This document shows, piece after piece, positions 1 to 14,200 of a stretch of DNA of 64,000 bases. Made by a program: the position numbers and the translations under genes. Below the pieces are notes generated by a model. The model saw nothing but the letters and a program-made list of their open reading frames with translations, was not told where the DNA came from and did not search any database. How positions within the stretch are numbered: position 1 is the stretch's first letter; the number at the start of each line of letters is the position of its first letter. The DNA comes from Anas platyrhynchos (lineage: Eukaryota; Chordata; Aves; Anseriformes; Anatidae), in assembly GCF_047663525.1 (NCBI RefSeq), contig NC_092621.1:15387501-15451500 (forward strand). Reading direction: 5' to 3'.

Positions 1-3000
1 TGTTTGTTTACCAAATGTGTGGTAAAAAGCAAAGAAACAGTGAGCACTAAATATTCTGCCTTCCTTCAGCAATGGAAATGGGGGGGGGGGGGGTTGAAGC
101 CAGAGGCAGTGCCTTGATATTTGTTACTTTTGAATATTTTTTTTCCTGTAAAATTGACAACTGTCCTCTTGAGCATACATATGTGTAAAAGTTTAGGATC
201 CTACATGCTGTGTAATAGGGATGCTCACAACTCAGATACAGGTTGTTCCTCTGAACCTGCTACTTGCTAGCTGCATTAGCTGCCCCCTTGTTTCTGTATT
301 GCCAGAGGCAGTGAATAACCAGTCACAGTTTATCTTTTCTGTCCTTTCTGATTTTGTAGATCTCTCTACTAAGCTGTCTCTTTTCCAGGCTGGAAAGTTC
401 TAGCTTATTTAATCATAAAAAATCTGTTCGTTAGCTCTCTCAATAGCCTTGCCTGAAAACAATTTATGATAGGAAATCTGCTTCCTTTCCAACTCCACTG
501 AAGGGGGAAGAGGAGACGTGTATGTGTGTCCATGATGTGTACATAGGCTCCTGACTTCTGCACCGTGCTGATTTCAGCCTTGGAGGTTAACTCTGCTGCC
601 CGGCTTGCACCGTGCAGCTGGGTCAGGGCAGAGCTGGGCACAGGGAGCCCCACCATGTAAATCTGCTGCTGCCAAATGTAACAACAGCTGTTTGAAAAAA
701 GTTTTCCAGGCTTTCTGCACTGTTAGTGGGTAATGCCTCTGTGCCTTACCTTCTGCAAGGTAGCGTTAGAAATGCTCCTCTGCTCCTCTGAGCACTTCAA
801 AGGTCCTGTCTTTCAGAAGCAACTGATACCTTAATCTGCTCCTCAGTTAACACCGGTTTGAAAAGGGCTTGGCAGTTTTATGAGAAAAAGGATCCTGATT
901 TGAGTTCAAAATATTTGCTGAGTGATTTCTAAAAGAAGAAAACTTGTAAAAACATATTTGATTTATGGTTTGGTGAGACATAGCAGGCACTTTCCGGGGC
1001 CAGGTGTAGATTAATCTGTCAGCATTTTGCCACTGTCATAGGAATTTCCAACATGTGCCACCATGTTACGTGCCCGCAGGATTCAAAAGGGATCACAACT
1101 GGTTTTGGTTTCCCAGCTCAGATAGCAGCATGAACGTTTTGCCAAGAGACCAAGACCTACTCTGACCTGCAATGGCATTATATAAGCAGTCACTGTGATA
1201 GAAGTGGTAGGTCTATCTGTGCACCACGTGATAAAATTTTGCCCAATGCAAGGGGGGCATAAAAAAAATCAGGCACAATTTTGCCGACAGTGTAGTGCAT
1301 AATGCAATTAGGGCAGATGACCACCAGAAAATGATGTGTTCTTAATTGAAAAACTGTTTTTGAAATGAAGAACAGCAGAGTCCTTAGCGTGAGCAAACTT
1401 GTTTTCTGCAACCTTCTGTGAAAAGCTGAGCTGTTTTGGCTGGTGCTTTTCATGAGAGACCAGCACCTAACGCTGGGATATACACCCCGAATGAATAAAT
1501 TATAGCAAAGCATCATGCAATTGAATACCAGGTTTTGTAGTGGGCTCTCTAAAGGAAGGCTTAGCAGATGGCATTGTTAGTTCTGCTACTGGTGTATGGT
1601 TTATTTTGACATGTTTCTGGCATCTTTTATCTCTGTTCGTCATGCTAACACTCTTGTCTACCCGCTCTCACTCCTCTTTCCAACAGTTTTTCTGCTCTTA
1701 TGCTAAGATAATGTCCCAGAAACTACTGAAGATTTTGAGTTTGCTTTTTCACTTAACACTGTAACTTTTCTTCTTTCTCTTTTAAGATGTGGTGATTTAA
1801 GTTGGATGATTAACTCGAGCTTAATCAACCAGAAATGAACATGAAAATTTTACAAGGTGTACAGCAGTACTTTCTGTATTCCTTAGTTGCTGTTTTTGGG
1901 CACAATACATAGTTTGAAACTCATCTTTTTAATGATAATTTGACATTTCCATTTCTTCTTCCTGGTAGCACTGAAAAGGTTAGAGAAAGAATAAGTAAAA
2001 TATGGGAGTGAAAAAAATGTCTTCAATTGTTCAAACTTTGAACAAAGCGAAGCTGGGTGCTAAGGTTGTATAAAACTTCACACTATTCTTATTTCCTAAA
2101 CTGGCTTGCGTATTCCTCACTAAAGCATGAGTATCTCATAGTTGGAGATGGTTATATTGTCGGCACAGAGATGCTATCCAAAATTTCAGATTCATTTTAT
2201 CAGTATAAACTCCTCTCTGTAAATCCACGTGTGACAGGTGCAAATCCTAGGAGCTAGTTTGTGTTGTCTTTTATCCTTGTCCCTGCTGCAGGAGTCACAT
2301 CACGAGTCATGACAAGGGACTGGCTCAGGACTTCTTCTTGAGCCTCTTACTCTGTGCTGTGTCCCCACATCATTTTTATGCTTGCAGAATCACAGGCACT
2401 CAATTTCAGGCACCTTGTAAGGGGAAAGGTTTTTTTTTATTAAATAAGCGCTTTATTGCCATGGAAATAATGAGGCTCATCGTGCCTCATGCTCATCCCC
2501 AAACCTTCCCTGTTTCTCACGCGGGCTGGCACAAGCCTATCTGCTGTCATGCATGAAACTGGTTTGAGGAGCTGATGTGGCTGGAAAGTAATCCTGTTTT
2601 TTTTCACCAGTGTTAGCTTGCAGCCGCCTCCCTTCCCCAGCCCAGCATGCTGCATGATCATACTGGTGCAGGAGGGAGCAAGTGGCCTGGGAGCCTGCTT
2701 CTTGCAGCAGCAGTGCTGCTGGAGCACCACCCAGAGGAGCTGAGCTCCCTGGACTGCAGTCAGCGAGGTGAGATCAGTGTCTCCAGGCAGCCCTTGGGAG
2801 CACCTTTGCTCCTTCCTTAGGGGCATCATTGAAGCTCTCTAAGTCATAAGGCAAGAATCCACAGCCTTGTGCCCATACAGCATGCCAGGCAGCCCAGGGA
2901 AAAGAAAAGTGGGAGAGCCCACCCCAAACAAGGAAGGCTTCAGGGCAATGTGGCACGTGTCCATAGCAGCCTGGGAAACGCTCGCTGGGGAAGCTTTGAC

Positions 3001-6000
3001 AACACTGTGTTGGGGTTGTTGGAGAACACATGCCAAGGTTACTTGTAGAGATTAGACAAAACAGCAAAGATTTCCTGTGCTCCCTTGTTTTGATATTAGA
3101 AGAGAATGCACAAAGAATACCCAACCTGTAGCTACCATGTGTCCTGTTTAATGCAAATACGTTATTTTAGCACATGGTTTCATTTACTGTTTTGGTTTCT
3201 TAGCTCTATCTTGATATGTTCAAGGAAAACTGAAATGTGTGATAGCATTGGATCCTTCATGGGCAACGAAGGGACCAAAACTCCTGGGTAATGTCAATGT
3301 AAATGATGTTCTTGGGAGCCTGACATACAATAAAACTGCATCAGGTGCTTGTAACAAAACTCATTGCTGGTGTTGTAAGTGTGAATAAGGGTTCTGCAAG
3401 CTGTGGAATGTACTTGTGCCATCGATTTTCTGTTTGCATTCCCTGAGAGCAGCAGTGTTTGCTGAGAAAGCCCTTGCAGAGCTGTTCCTCACCGCAGTGC
3501 ACTGCAGCACTGGGAACAGGACTGAGGTATTTCCCAGCATGAGTCGGTTGGGTGTCCTCTATTCTCACAATTGTTCCCATTCATCTTTCACTGTAACATC
3601 TGGAGACTTTTACCAAGACAAAGCGTATGAAGAGTGTGTCTTCTCTTTCCTCCAAGTCCATAAGTCATAGTATCTTTTGGCTGACTGGTGAGACAGAAAG
3701 AAGGGAGAGAAGTTGTAAAATACGGAGGGAATCTTCTGTGTCAGCAGTGGGGCAGTCGCTCATTTTTTATATGACTCTTCTATCTCAGGGAAGAAGGATG
3801 AGCTTAGATATTGCAAACTTTATATCTAGGACCTTTCCTGGATACATAAATTAGGTGATTTATTCATTTTTTTAACTAAGCTGATAGGTATTTCAGCTTT
3901 CTGTTGTTTCTGTGAAGATTAATTTGTTAAAGAAAGCAGGAGAGCCATGTAATTGCCTGTCCACTGCCAGGTGCGATCCACGTTTTGCCCACCTTTTCAA
4001 AGGAAACAGTTCTAGGAGCTCCTGGAGAGAAGAAAGATCTTCACATTTCTTAAACTACTGTCAGTTTTGCTACTTTGAGATAAAACGGTCTGCATTATTT
4101 GATTGTTTATTGTCTTGGGCCTGATTCTGTGCTGTGCTAGGTATACCCTTAATAGCTAGTCATACATACATCCTAACACCATATCCTGTGCAAGCATAGC
4201 AGAAGTTACGTTCATTTTACTCCTGCAGTAACCATGAGAATATGATGATGTGTGTCATTCCACATAATGTGTCTTGGTCACTGACACAAACCAGGTGACA
4301 GAAACAGTGAAGTTCACCACAAGCTCTGCACTTGGCTGAAGCTTCCACTGCTGGTCTGAGCATGAGATGGCCCCCGTGCAGTCTGCCTGTTCCCTCTGCA
4401 GATCGATGTGCTTGGTATGGCAACGCAGTGTTGAGTGTTTCAAAGTTAGATGGAAGCAAGTGAGATAACCTCCTCAGGCATAATTGTTTTCTCCAAAGCA
4501 CAGTACGATTAATAGCATGGCACTTCAGACTGTCAGCCCTTCTGCCTTCTGCCAGATAAGCCTTACTGTCTGTTTGGCTTATGTGAGTTAATCAAATCTG
4601 CGGTCTCTGGGATGAGACAGCTTGTGTACTAACCAAAACATGGGAATAGTTACAAGCCAAATCTAACCAGCCAGCACATAACAGGATGTGCTGGATGGTG
4701 GTGACCATTAAATATAGCTTGGCCAGTTCAAGGAGAGGTGGGTCACTCTCTTCTGACGTTACAACCCACTGGACTCTCACACTTTCTGTGTGGTACCCTG
4801 CTGTCTGTAAGCCGTTCCTCCTACAGAGACCATAGGGAAGAGAGGAATGCTCAACAGATTTTCCTTCTTAATTTTCAGTTTAAGCAAAATCTTTACTGGA
4901 GAATGTGAAATAAATAAATAAATAAAAACCATTATGAGACCATTGTAGCATGACTTTTAGCCTGGCTATAAAAGGAGGGTGCTGAAAGTCACAGGAGAGG
5001 GCGTGCTGAGAGACTTCCCAGTCAGATTTGCAGGCCATAGGTCATGTTCTGTTCTTCACAACACAATACTTGCCTTGCTAAAGCCAGCATGATTGCAAGT
5101 TGAAGAAGAATTTGTCTCTAGAGATGCAAACAAGCATCCAAGCTTGAAGTGCTGAACTAAGCTTTCAGATATCCTGAGGCCAGTCTAATCCTGTTACCAG
5201 TATTCAGCGCTAATGAATGTCTGCTGAGGAGGTGCTTTTTGGTGGAAATAGTGTTGTTTTGATATAGTCTTCTCTGAAAACATTTTAGGATTCCAAGCCA
5301 TGTGTTTTTGCAGTCTGCAAGGTTAAAAAGGTTAAACTTCAGCAGTTTATGTAGACCTGTCAAGCTATTGAGGATAGTTCTGGTCTTGAGATCAGTGATG
5401 AAAGGCAAATACTATGGGCCTTTATTGATGAATTTGCTTCTTAGACATTCCAGTGAGTGCAAGTAAGTCTGAAATGTTGCAACATACTCTGCAGACTGCT
5501 TGTTTGCTTTTCACAACCAGTCTTTTTTCCTCTCTCATGAGCTTACTGACATCTTTTGCCTTAGCTTTTGCTTTTCTGTTGTGCTTCTTGAATGTCAAGC
5601 CTCCACAGAAAAAAAATGTTCTTTATCTGTTTTCATAATTACATAATTTTGTAGCTCCCCAGAATCACGAGTAAGGAATCTTCTGAAAGAACCAGCATTT
5701 GTTTCAGATTAATTTTTTTGTGTTATTCACAGCTTGTGCACGATCCTAGGCTGATTCTTAAGGCAAGTGCCAATTTGTGTAGGTTTTACTTTCTGACTAC
5801 TTTGAAAACCAGAATAAATACTACACGTGGCTGTAACACAAAAGAATTGGTATAACATATTTCAGTTCAATAACACGGGTCTCATTGTGCCTATAGCGTA
5901 GGCTATCCGTTCGTAGGCAGGCATTTACTGCCAAAATCTTACCTTCCCATTTACAAATGTTTGGTCAGACTCCTTCTATACCTTCTGGCCTCTCTCACAA

Positions 6001-6509
6001 TCGCTCAAGTGCTCATTTCACCAAGTAAGGCAGTGGTAACAGCTGGCATCCCTGGTTCAGTCTATTTTGTGTGCGCGCTCTGCTGTGAGCTGTGAGGCCG
6101 TCTCTCAGTCCAGACTTGGAAGCAGCTTTGAATCTCCGACACTTGAGATCAGCTTGGCACTGAGCAGCGATTCCTCACTGGCTTGGAAACAGCTCACAGT
6201 CTCGCTCCGCTTCTTTGTTTGGTATGAGATGACAATAAAAAAACACTGCAGAAGCTTTTGCAGGGTGTCCCCCACTGCGGTGGCTGGAGTGGAGCACGGG
6301 GCAGCAGCCCCTGTCTGACAAGCAGATGGATGGTGCAGGGGCACCTCAGCCTGTGTCGGGCATCCAACACATGTCCAGTGCAGGGACGAGTGACACTGGG
6401 CCAGACATTGCTAAAAAATCAACAGGATGGAGGCATTCAGATACAGACCAACCCGTTTGTCTTGGAAAATAATCAAAATATTGTTGACACCTAAAACTGT
6501 GACTTAAAA
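1..6509. other. GHR intron sequence, no gene seen
   Basis: AT-rich DNA with only short random open frames. Apart from the G14 run and a small AAAT tract near 4908 I see no repeat or exon. It is assigned to GHR intron 2 (mammalian numbering) because no signal exon is found before exon 4. Confidence 0.6.
80..93 (+). repeat. Poly-G run (14 G)
   Basis: Uninterrupted G14 in intron sequence. Long G runs are prone to length errors in assembly. Confidence 0.95.
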
Positions 6510-7440
6510 ACAATACATATGTTCAAATCTACCCCTTTCAGTTTAAAACCATTACCCCTACTGGGTAATGCACATTTCTGGTTCATGTTGAGCGCCTCAT
6601 CAGCCAACACCCCCTGGTCCTTCTCCTCAGGGCTGTTCTCCATCCACACATGGCACAGCCTGTAGTGGTGCTTGGGATTGTACCTGAGAGAAAGAAAAGG
6701 AGAAGGACCTGGGGGCTCTGGTGGACAAAAAGCTCGACACGAGCCAGCAGTGTGTGCCTGCAGCCCAGAGGTCCAACTGCGTCCTGGGCTGCAGCAACAG
6801 AGGGGTGGGCAGCAGGTGGAGGGAGGGGATTGTGCCCCTCTGCTCTGCCCTTGTGAGGCCCCACCGGGAGTGCTGCATCCAGGGCTGGGGCCCCCAGCAC
6901 AAGAGGGGTGTTTGATCTGCTAGAACGGGTCCAGAGGAGAGCCACAAAGATGATCAAGGGACTGGAACACCTCTCCTATGAAGAAAGGCTGAGAGAGCTG
7001 GGGATGTTGCCTGGAGAAGAGAAGGCTCCAGGCAGACCTCATTGCAGCTTTTCAGTACTTAAAGGGTGCTTATAAAAAAGATGGAGAGCAACTTTTTACT
7101 CTGGCAGATAATGATTAGGAGAAGGGAGAATGGTTTTAAACTAAAAGAGGGGAGATTAGATTCATTGTCAGAAGGAAATTCTTCACACAGAGGGTGGTGA
7201 GGCACTCTAACAGGTTGCCCAGAGAAGCGGGCCCCACTGTCCATGTCACTGACAAAGATATTAAATAGTGCCAGTCCCAGTACTGACCCCTGAGGAGCGC
7301 CACTCATCACTGATCTCCACTTGGACATTGAGCTGTTGACCGCAACTCTTTGAGTGTGACCATCCAGCCTATTACTTACCACTGAGTGGTCCATCCATCA
7401 AATCCACGTCTCCGATTTAGAGACGTCTCAAATCTCCTGT
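6510..7440. mobile_element. Mosaic of CR1 LINE fragments in alternating orientation
   Basis: 6510-6685 reads as CR1 on the - strand (LINE 3' end to the left, with internal losses). 6690-7230 reads as CR1 ORF2 C-terminal sequence on the + strand (ERVQRRATKMIKGLEHLSYE with frameshifts). 7232-7440 is again - strand and encodes the reverse-transcriptase palm segment GAPQGSVLG...FNIFVSDMD. None is intact. It lies in GHR intron sequence. Confidence 0.85.
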
Positions 7441-7640
7441 CCCCGGTAAATCACTGCTGTCCATTCTCCATTTGCTATTTACAGCCAGGTTTCTCAGCCT
7501 CTCATTGTAAATAAAGCTCTGTGGTATACAGAGGATCAGAAATTTAAGTTTAGTTTTAGTGTCCTTTTAGTAGTAGCAGCTTTCTATAGCATGAGTTTAA
7601 AAAGAAGCTCCATCCAAGTGTAATTACAATTTATATACAA

Positions 7641-7662
7641 ATATATATATATATATATATAT
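7641..7662. repeat. (AT)11 microsatellite
   Basis: Perfect AT dinucleotide repeat just upstream of the TTTTC array. Confidence 0.97.
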
Positions 7663-7701
7663 CACAGAATCACTGGCTTAGTTTCTTTTGTTTGTCTTCT
7701 G

Positions 7702-7844
7702 TTTTTCTTTTCTTTTCATTCTTTTCTTTTCATTCTTTTCTTTTCTTTTCTTTTCTTTTCTTTTCTTTTCTTTTCTTTTCTTTTCTTTTCTTTTCTTTTC
7801 TTTTCTTTTCTTTTCTTTTCTTTTCTTTTCTTTTCTTTTCTTTC
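7702..7844 (+). repeat. (CTTTT)n pentanucleotide microsatellite
   Basis: About 21 perfect CTTTT units at 7735-7844, preceded by imperfect units with CATT interruptions. The strand is pure pyrimidine. All open frames across it are repeat artefacts. Confidence 0.98.
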
Positions 7845-10800
7845 TGGGTGCCTTTTTTTGCTTTTTTTTTCTTCTGCCTGTTTCCCCCTACTCATTGTGG
7901 GCTGCATACTGGTCAGCATAACATCTGAAGTGACTGAAAATACAGGCATATTTAAAGGTTAGTGTGTAGTTCAGCACTCTAACTCTCCAGGTAGAGAGTT
8001 TGATACCCTGTCTGACAACTCCTGTTGAAACGCAGACTGCAATGTATAATTCATCTCACTTTTACAAATTCTCACTGGCGCTGAAGGGCCATCATGATTT
8101 AGCATTTGCCTAAATAAACTGAGACAATATGATTTAGTGTATAATCAAGAATTAGATCTAAGTAAAAAAGGTGACATTTCACAAGGTCGCTCGTGTTCAT
8201 GTAACAAAAGCAGCTGTCTATACTGCAAAAGAATGGCAATAATTAAGAAGACTTTCTGAACCCAATTAGAATTGTAATTAAGAAACATCGTATACTAGAG
8301 GAAATATGCTAGATTAGTTGTCTTGAATGTTGGTTTTTCTCTCTTCAGACATTACTTTGTCATTGAAATGTGATCAAACAAGTAATTTGTCTTTTATTTT
8401 AGCTGATTCAGTTAAGTACATCAAAGCTGGTTAGTTTTCATAGCATTTTCTTTTCATCATATGGATGTTGTACACTGGCTGCTTTAACTCTGGTGATTGC
8501 ATTTATTTTATGCCCTTATGTGTTCTAATTCTAGTTTTACCATACAGTCTCTCTCTCATAGTTTCTTAATTGACATGGCTGAGAAAATAATAGCCATAAC
8601 ATTTTAAACTCAAGAGAGCTGCCAATGAGCATATTTTATCACCCCAAAAAAATCACAACTATCTAAATCTAACAAACTATTTCTACATATTACTGCTGGG
8701 GCTTCCATGAGCAACACAAACATTTACGGTTGATATCTGTCCGTAGGTATTAGGATGTGACCTTTGTGTCATGGGAAACTCCACATTTGGTATGACGGTA
8801 AAAGCCTGCACTGCAGCAATGCAGGAGTTTAAATTTCCAAATAAACTGCTGTTCTAGTAACAATGAGTGTTTTATGTACCCAGTAAGACTGAAGACATTG
8901 ATAAAAGTATCTGTACTGTAAGTATGCAGAAATTAAATGAACATTTAGACTAACTGTGCTTTGATTATCCTTTTATCATAAAACTACTTAAATATAATTT
9001 TAAAAATCCAAAGGTCCTTCAGAAATGGCCTGATAAAAATGAACATAAACTTACTGTAGTTAAGTAAAATTTTGCCCCTTAAAAATCATAAAATATTGCT
9101 GATAAAAAAGAAGATAACATCCTTGTTTTTGGAGGTCCAGTGCATTAGGACTAATGCAAAATACCAGTGGCTATGTGTCATCATGATTACACCTATAATA
9201 CATCCTTAAAGACACATTCTTGGGTCAATTTCTTAGATAGATTTAAATATTCTGAGCCAAATTCTTAAAACCGCATAGGATGTGATACAAAGCTGCCAAA
9301 ATTATATGCATACAGGAAATAAGGGAATAATACTCTTCCCAAAGCTAAACTGCATCTTAGTTCTCTCTTAAACTTGTTTAAATCCACTTTTCCTGGTGAT
9401 GTTGATTCATAGTAAAAACAGCATCAGTTAGAGATGAGTTTTTCACTGAAGTGGAATGATTTCCTGAAGTAAAACTTACAATCAACCTGTGACTCAGGGA
9501 TGTTCTCATGTTAATTTCTATTCTTGTTGCTATTTCTATTTATTATTAAGAAAGTACCTCCAAAGATTAAGCTTCCTGCATTCATCCTGTTTTTCTGCTC
9601 ACCTGTAGAGGCAGTGAATGAATCACTTAATTCCATGAGCTTTAGTGTTCCATAAATGTAGTTTTGGTCATTCTGTATAATTGCATTTTACGGTTGTTGC
9701 TCAGAAAATGGTGTAATTATAACATTATTCTTGAGACCTGTCTGAGTAGAAGACTCTCTCTTTGTGCAGGGGTATAGATGGAATCACAGTTACTGAGGCT
9801 GTGGTCAAGATATATAAGTTTAGCTAAATGCAATCAATTGATCTTTGGGCTCTTCTATGCTGTGTTCCATTGCTAAAGCAATAGAGCAAAATCAACAGAA
9901 TGATTGCTGGCTTAAATTTTGTATTTGTTGATTCCTACAAAATAGCCGAATGATAATGGGATAAAAATGGAGAGAACAAGAAAAGCTGGGCCAGAAGCAA
10001 GGAGACAAATGATCGCTGTTGGAGATGAGTTCTACGGTTAGAGGGTCTTCAGAACAGGGAAGGTGTATCTCACAGTAATACCTAGCACGTACATCAGTGA
10101 TTAATACATGCATTTAGAAACATAAGTGTCAGTTGAGCTTCTTAACTGGCAATACAGCATCTGACACATTAAAGCAAGTTCTTGATGCCAGGGTTTTCTG
10201 AGCAACCATTTTGGCTTTGACAGCTGTTCCCCCTTCCCACTTCTCAGGATTATTTGGGGTTCATGTACTGAACCTTTCTTCATCCCGTTTTCTTTAAGCA
10301 AACAGCAGAGAAATGCATATGTCACAATCATTTAGGGGGATTATGTGCCTTTGCTTGGATGACAACTTGAATGAGCTGATGTCCAAAGCACTTAATGTGT
10401 CGTGTGTTTAATGTCCAGAGCCTGCTGACTTTAAGTGCCTGTTGGAAAGCGACTATAGGAATAGTGAGTACCACTGTAGATGAATCGTAAGAGCATTTTT
10501 TGACTGACTTCACATGTTCTTTGATTGTTTTAAAGATTCACTCGGTATGCACTTACTGATATTGCCTATTAATTTTTCATTAATCTAAGCCAATCGTGAA
10601 AACTGTATTGCTTATGTATTAATGTCATTCAGGGGAATGAATAACTCCTTGGCATAGTATACTAAAAGTCCATGATTTTGTCAGAAGTGGAGTCTTCTTA
10701 GGCAAGCTAAAGGCTAATACAGCAGCAATTCTAGAGATTCAGTTTGGTCTTCAGTTAACTTTAATGCTTGCTCTGTGTTTTGTCCAGTCAGGAAATGGCT

Positions 10801-11220
10801 CTGTTTTCAAATTAAAAAATAATAAAAATAAATAAACAAAAAATCATGGCTTCCCTTTAATGTCCTCCTGTGTTTATCTGAAAAGACTAGTTTATGAAAA
10901 GATGTTGGAGGAAGATGGGAAACAAGCCAAGCACAAATGGCCTGTTTTTCAATAGTGGTCAGTCTTCACCTCTTGTAAGCCCAGTGGTCTTTAGTTCCAT
11001 GACTTCCGTTCCATGACAACTAGATCTGTGGAACCTGTATTTCAAATACTAAGAAGAGAAAGCCCCAACACCTCTCCCTGTGATTTTTACCCAGCTAAGC
11101 TCTGAAGCACAGGACTGACAGCGATGGGTCCTTCCAAAGAGGGAGTGAATGGTAGAGAAAGTTCAACAGAGGATACATAAAACTTTAATAATTTTTGGCA
11201 GTCTATCAGAAAGAAAGGAG

Positions 11221-11256
11221 AAAAAAAAAAAAAAAAGAGAGAGAGAGAGAGAGAGA
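11221..11256 (+). repeat. A16 followed by (GA)10
   Basis: Poly-A run directly joined to a GA dinucleotide repeat; a polypurine tract in GHR intron sequence. Confidence 0.97.
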
Positions 11257-14200
11257 TTTCCTTTATAAATATGTCCACTGTGCTTTTGAATGTGATTGTT
11301 TTGTCCAAATCTGTTCTGCACATGAATCACTAAATGCACTAGTAAAATCAGGGTGAATCTGGAAGCTTACTTCAGGCCACTCAACACTACACAGATGATC
11401 AGATTCTTTTAGGCTCATAGCCGTATCACAGAAGTAAAAGCTGAAGGAAAATATGTATTATTCTGTTAACATTCAGTTCTCATCCGAGTCATGAATATTA
11501 CCCACTTGTGTTTTCTCTAGTGCATTGTTCAGCCTAGTGTTGAATCTCAAATACCTTGGGAGGTTGGGGAGTTGTTGTTTTTCCACTGTTAATTTAATTC
11601 CATCAGTCTAATATTATTGGCATGTTTTTTTCTCTCTTCTGGTGTTTACATCATCCCGAATTTCAGAATAAGTTAAAATGTATCCAGCTCAGCAACTTTT
11701 CCATTTTGGGAAGAACTTCAGATACTCCATGCTTATAAATTTAAATGTGTCACATGGATTTCCTTTCATGTGCAAGAGTTCAGCTGGGATCCAATGCCCA
11801 TGTATCTGGGCATGGCCTTGAGAACTACTTGATAGTCTGGTTGTTTTGTTATTCTTTTTTAAAGAAAGCTTGTTTGTTAATTTATCGGTATTTGTACATG
11901 ACACATTGGCTTCATTACTGTCCGCTAAGAGTGCAGATTGTTGGTTTATAAATGCCTTTAAAAGGACAGTGCTCGTAGGTCAACAAGAACTCCACATAAA
12001 TGAGGGACAAAACTTTCATCACAGTAATTTTCCTTTTGAAGTCTACTAAAATGAATGTTCTTATAAGAAAACTGCAAAACTTCAAAGATTCAGGTTCTTA
12101 CTAAGTTTGAAAATAAACTAAGCAGAAAATGCTTTTATTCTTCTCTAGTTTGTTTTTAAAATTTCATTGGATCTTCTTTGACATTAGTAACTCATAGTTT
12201 GTGATTCATTGCAATAATAAAGCTCTGAATTACTGAACAAGTAAACATCCTGGCTACAGTAATAAAACAGACACTCCAAAAAGCACAGGAGTAATACTGC
12301 ATGCCAGAAAGTTTTAAAATACATTGATTCAGTCATCTTTATTGCCCAAGAAAAGATGTCACGGTCCAGATGTGCAAAAAGAGTGAGACTATCATATTAA
12401 GCCCTTGTATTCTTCTCAGTCTCTGTAAAGATTAAATTGGGTAGTTTTCATCACGAAGAATTGTGAAGAATCAGCATGACTTTCAGTCTTAAGATACTCA
12501 AAGCAATATGTAATTTTCGGTTGTCAGTGATCAGAGTGCAAAAAGTAGCTCCTCGGGTTGCTTGGAGACCTCTTCCGTTGTTTGGTGCATGTGCCCCTGT
12601 TGTGTGATGTGGGTCTTGTAGGACTTCTCAGGGGAACTGCTAAATGACAGCTCAGTGATCTCTCTTGGAGTTTCACTCCGGGTGTGGAAGGTAACAAATA
12701 ATTCTCTTAGTACCAGCTCCTTAATTTTTGTGTTGATATATGTGGACTGTAACAGGGAGCTTATCTCTGTACTGAAAAACAACACTTATGGGGCTTTCCT
12801 TCAAATACATTCAGATAGTTGTTCGGTGGATAAAAAGTGGCATTTTTCCTTCATTTACTTCACTTAAAAAACACACCAAATTCTGCTATTTCAAATGTAT
12901 GTGGTTGTTCTTTTGTACCGCATGAAAATCTCTGTGGAGTACAATGAAGGATTTTTCTGTCTAATATGTACAAGCGTTATCCCACATAAATCATATCAAT
13001 AATTATCTTGAAGACTGGCTAAAATCTGCAGAAGCCAGAAGTAGCTTGGAAGTTCAACAATGGCAGGTTCAAGAATTTACAGCTTGAATCCAGTCTTCCA
13101 AAAGCAATGTGAATTAAAAGGAGCAAACGTCAAGAGCAAGGACAGGCTGAGGGAGGGTATCTTCCTGAGTTACTTCATTCAAAAGTAGCGAGGGTGGGGA
13201 GAGGGAATAAATAACAAGAAACATCAGGATGAACTTGTATATAACAAGTACTGCTGCAGTGATGAAACACCAAGTTTAGGACATAGTGTCATTTGTAATT
13301 GATAATACACAGCTGTGTGTCTAATGAAACCTGGCAAATCCATGCCCCTGCTTTTATGGAGCACTGATTGTGGTGAGCCTAAAGACTGAAAACTTAATTA
13401 GATCTGAGAGGAAGACTTCAGTTGTTTGCCGAGTTGTCCTTACCACATGTTCTTAAACAGAGCTGCACTGTGACATTTCTTCGTTCCTCAGCCTTACCAC
13501 CCACACTGTCCTTAGAGCTGCCTGCTTTTTTCTCCTCTCTCCTAGTATCTTTTCTGGGTGATCTCCAATAAGTTCTTCTCTGCTCTGTCAGGATACATGC
13601 ATGCCAGACCAAGAAATTCTCATCTTTACTATTAAAACACACATCCCATTCATGTTCTCTCGTGCTTTTCTTTCCAAATATATCTTCTTCTCTCATCCTT
13701 TCTGCCTCCTGTGTCTTTGTCCATCTTTATCTCATGTCCCCAGCGTTTGCTCCCGTAATCCACTCCCACCACAGATGTGAGCTATGCCGTGACTTCTGCT
13801 TCGTGAAAACACTCCCCGTGTTGTTCTCGCATTGGCACACGTGTTGTTTGCTTTTCTAACGCAACTGTGCAACCGTCTGCTGCCACCTCACGCAGCCATG
13901 CGAGCACTGCATCCGCCGTGCCTGGCTGCGGGGCTCTGCTCACGCACTGGGTGCTCCTGCCCGACCCTCTGCTGCTGCTCGTGGTGCTGTCACCCACCCC
14001 GCGTCCTGAGGTCAGACCAGGACGTCCTTAGCATGTGTGTGTGAGTACTCGCTGCACGCCTGCTGAAGTTCTCCCTTCCACACAGCACGTCCTGTTCGTC
14101 GGAAACGAGCAGGTGTTGAAACACGGAAAATAAGTTGTCAGATTCATCATGATGTACCCTTGCATGACTGTTACGTGGAGGTAATTGTGAAGTTGCAGCT

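Noticed and set aside
1190..1516. 108-codon - strand frame
   Set aside because: Random composition with no motif; length is within chance for 64 kb searched in six frames.
4966..4976. TATA-box-like ctataaaagg in intron sequence
   Set aside because: No downstream exon, donor or conserved start is visible, and a single TATAAAA in AT-rich DNA is expected by chance.
7688..7949. Open frames of 77-78 codons on both strands rich in Phe/Ser/Leu or Lys/Glu
   Set aside because: They are translations of the CTTTT microsatellite.
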